Below, piece by piece: positions 61,984-64,000 of a stretch of 64,000 nucleotides of DNA. This DNA comes from Mogibacterium timidum ATCC 33093. Its GTDB lineage: Bacteria; Bacillota; Clostridia; Peptostreptococcales; Anaerovoracaceae. The stretch spans positions 39,052 through 103,051 of the forward strand of contig NZ_JALU01000003.1 of the NCBI RefSeq assembly GCF_000525775.1. Direction: 5' to 3'. A model generated the notes under the pieces. It saw nothing but the letters and a program-made list of their open reading frames with translations. It was not told the DNA's origin and made no database searches. The translations under genes and the position numbers were made by a program. Each line of letters begins with the position of its first letter. Within the stretch, counting starts at the first letter, position 1.

Positions 61984-63678
61984 TTAACGTCTTGGATTGA
62001 AGATATTTCTGATATTCTTTGCATATCTAGTTCTTATGGCAACTATCCCTCCACTTGTATTTCCCTCCAGTGTCGTGAATGTACCATCAGGGTTCCTAGA
62101 GATCAGAAATCCAATATGATCTCTGTTTCCACTTCCACTGTTGTTTCCTTTACCAGACCAACAGAAAATGATTACGTCCCCAGCCTTTGCATCTTTGTAA
62201 TCAACCCACTTGTAGTTGCTATGCATCCACTGCTCTGCATGGGGGACGTACGCTGTACTCTTGAAGTTAATTCCGCATTTGCTCATTACGTATGATACGA
62301 AAGTGTTGCACCATGCCAAAGAGCGATACTTCGTGTTTCCGTTATAATACCAATCATTGAATCTATTGCCATTCTCGCCCAGAAACTTAAGTCCGTACTT
62401 AATAACGTCATTTATCTCATTTATTTCGATAACTGCACCAGATGCATCGGCAAAGTATCTCTTACCCTTAAATGTAAATTCATTAGCCTGCATCACGCCG
62501 TCAGCATTAAACACATACGTGTGCCCATCGATTTGCTTCACAGCATCGCTTACCAGTATGTGGTTGTTTTCGAAATAGTACCAATATCCGCCAATCTGCT
62601 GCCAACCTGTCTCTGCAGCACCTGATCCATTAAAGTAGTACCACTTGCTTTCTATCTGCTGCCAGCCTGTCCTCATGATGCCCTCATTCGCACCACCCAG
62701 ATAATATAGGCTTCCAGCGATTGACTGCATACCAGTTTTCATAATGCCGTACTTATCGAAGTAGTACCAACAGCCACCAACCTGTTGCCAGCCTGTCTTC
62801 GCTGCACCATCATCTGTGTCACCTAGATATAGCCATGCAGCCCTAATTTTCTGCCAGCCAGTTTTCATAGCGCCATCGTCTGCTGAACCAAAGTAATAGT
62901 TCTTCCCAGCAATCGTCTGCACGCCCGTCTCCATGTAACCAGTCTCTCCGAAGTGATACCAATATCCGCCAATATATTGCCATCCCTGCTTCATAGCGCC
63001 ATCGTTTGCACCGCCGAAGTAGTAGTAACAGTTGTAAAGCAGCTGCCAGCTTATCTTCATAGCTCCATCTGTCGATTCTCCAAAGTAATAGGTTGAAGAT
63101 CCAACATCGGTTAGTCCATAAGACATAGCTCCGTTAGTCTCAAAATGATACCAATATCCGCCAATCTTCTCCCAACCCGTCTTCATAGCGCCATCACCTG
63201 CCGCACCAAAGTAGTAGTAGCTTCTATTGATTATCTGCCAACCCGTCTTCATAAGACCATCGTTCGGCCCAAAGTAATACTTCTTGCCCTCAATATAGCA
63301 AAAGCCTCTCTGTATTGCGCCAGACTTATTGTAGAAACGCCAGCCACCGACTTCTTTTTTCCAGGCACCTGCAACAGGTGTTTCAGATACTGCCTCATTG
63401 CCTGCAGCATAGGCTGCTGACCTTGTCTCATGGCTGTAGTCTGTCGCCTGTGTAGCTTCTTCACTGTTAGTTTCATTCTGAGGTTCTGATACATTTTCGC
63501 TTTGTTCAGACTGAACTGCCGTTTCATTACCAGCAACTTCCTCTGTATTAGTCTCTCCGTTTTCAGCGTTTACTACCAAGCAAAAACTTAAAATAAGCAT
63601 CAACATGCACATGAATGTTAATGCAATATGGCACCAATGCTTATTCGAACGAACTACATTATTAGCTATGTCGGACAT
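61984..63678 (-). CDS. CHAP-domain wall hydrolase with choline-binding (CW) repeats
   Basis: A 564-residue exported protein. A hydrophobic signal segment ends CLVVNAEN, followed by a Glu/Thr/Ser-rich linker. About a dozen ~20-residue repeats (GWEKIGGYWYHFETNGAM-like, residues ~105-420) are choline-binding modules. The C-terminal ~140 residues are a CHAP amidase/endopeptidase: catalytic Cys in LAWCNTFVSYV, His in RDHIGFLIS, and the polar partner in TLEGNTSGG. It should bind phosphocholine residues and cleave peptide or amide bonds of peptidoglycan. GGAGGG precedes the ATG. Confidence 0.92.
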   Translation of the reverse strand: MSDIANNVVRSNKHWCHIALTFMCMLMLILSFCLVVNAENGETNTEEVAGNETAVQSEQSENVSEPQNETNSEEATQATDYSHETRSAAYAAGNEAVSETPVAGAWKKEVGGWRFYNKSGAIQRGFCYIEGKKYYFGPNDGLMKTGWQIINRSYYYFGAAGDGAMKTGWEKIGGYWYHFETNGAMSYGLTDVGSSTYYFGESTDGAMKISWQLLYNCYYYFGGANDGAMKQGWQYIGGYWYHFGETGYMETGVQTIAGKNYYFGSADDGAMKTGWQKIRAAWLYLGDTDDGAAKTGWQQVGGCWYYFDKYGIMKTGMQSIAGSLYYLGGANEGIMRTGWQQIESKWYYFNGSGAAETGWQQIGGYWYYFENNHILVSDAVKQIDGHTYVFNADGVMQANEFTFKGKRYFADASGAVIEINEINDVIKYGLKFLGENGNRFNDWYYNGNTKYRSLAWCNTFVSYVMSKCGINFKSTAYVPHAEQWMHSNYKWVDYKDAKAGDVIIFCWSGKGNNSGSGNRDHIGFLISRNPDGTFTTLEGNTSGGIVAIRTRYAKNIRNIFNPRR

Positions 63679-64000
63679 TTAATGCTCCCTCCCAATTATT
63701 AAATTGAATAGACACCGTAATCTTTTTACACCATATAATACTTTTCATCTTAAATCAACCTAAAAGGATTTCCCCTAAATTGCACAAGTCGTAGGATTGT
63801 AAAACGCCTGTGATAAAAAGCCATCCAGGTAAATACCCTATGATATTTTGCATAGGCATTCTATTATCAGTATGCAGTCCTTAGATAAACGGAGATACTC
63901 ATTTCTAAACATTTAAATACCCCTTCACTGCCGTCTCTTGCCTTCTTCATCAAAATTCAGCTTCAGTGCATGCTCTGTTATAAACGTCGACAACACCATC
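63679..64000. other. Right-edge region: CHAP promoter area and a possible partial gene
   Basis: The first ~200 bases are AT-rich and carry promoter-like words for the CHAP gene. A - strand frame open at the edge (63925-64000; tail TEHALKLNFDEEGKRRQ) could be the end of a further gene, but 25 residues are too few to decide. Confidence 0.3.

Overview
The window reads as chromosomal DNA of a low-to-moderate GC, Gram-positive, strictly anaerobic member of the Clostridia. Evidence: Shine-Dalgarno-led genes, an LPXTG-type wall-anchored protein, LytTR-type signalling, an LCP wall-polymer ligase, choline-binding-repeat wall hydrolases, and a Re-type (not Si-type) citrate synthase. An oral or gut Anaerovoracaceae-like (former Family XIII) organism is my best guess; no 16S or other marker is present. 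No tRNA, rRNA, CRISPR array, insertion sequence or prophage was seen.

Layout. 1-4.2 kb (+ strand): 3' end of a pyridoxal/pyridoxamine kinase, a GPH-type sugar symporter, a glycerophosphodiester phosphodiesterase and an alpha/beta hydrolase. 4.4-6.6 kb (- strand): a TetR regulator with a near-textbook promoter and operator, followed by a MATE exporter. 6.9-8.7 kb: an orphan LPXTG-like surface protein. 9-31 kb (mostly - strand): housekeeping genes, namely an amino-acid-binding lipoprotein; an operon Re-citrate synthase / aconitase / isocitrate dehydrogenase / AEC carrier (the oxidative route to 2-oxoglutarate); a LytS/LytR two-component pair next to a dicarboxylate/amino-acid symporter; an EFR1-type flavodoxin-ferredoxin; trpS with a small membrane protein; 5-formyl-THF cyclo-ligase; a second MATE; glutathione peroxidase; YdcF/SanA; YbjQ; and a GlpA-like/FAD/DUF1667 oxidoreductase trio.

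31-63.7 kb (all - strand) is the exciting part: one large surface-polysaccharide locus that also codes for phosphocholine decoration and for the proteins that would bind it. Transcribed from right to left it holds a CHAP hydrolase with choline-binding repeats; an HTH-LicC-LicA fusion (choline kinase plus cytidylyltransferase); a BCCT choline/betaine-type transporter; a stand-alone LicC-like nucleotidyltransferase; a PglF/WbpM-like dehydratase, a DegT aminotransferase and an initiating phosphoglycosyltransferase (AATGal or bacillosamine-type first sugar); an 823-residue glycosyltransferase that is an internal tandem duplication; a complete WbpI/D/A/B/E set for UDP-2,3-diacetamido-mannuronic acid; Wzx, LCP, LicD, Wzy, GT4, Wzz and a second LicD; a nucleotidyltransferase fused to a CobD-like PLP enzyme; an opine-dehydrogenase-like protein; UDP-GlcNAc 2-epimerase; a GH25 lysozyme with choline-binding repeats; and a second copy of the opine-dehydrogenase-like protein.

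My working model is a Wzx/Wzy-made, LCP-anchored, pneumococcus-like wall polymer bearing phosphocholine from imported choline. A second phospho-substituent may be made de novo: the fusion protein and the opine-dehydrogenase pair could make phosphoethanolamine and N-(1-carboxyethyl)-phosphoethanolamine. That second branch is inference and is the most novel idea here.

Other unexplained signals: a ~107-bp dispersed element (8.8 kb and 18.6 kb) carrying a strong leftward promoter and a conserved hairpin, found once as the lytS leader and once as a possible small RNA; a perfect 19-bp inverted repeat at 32.2 kb; and tandem direct repeats upstream of the Re-citrate synthase operon.
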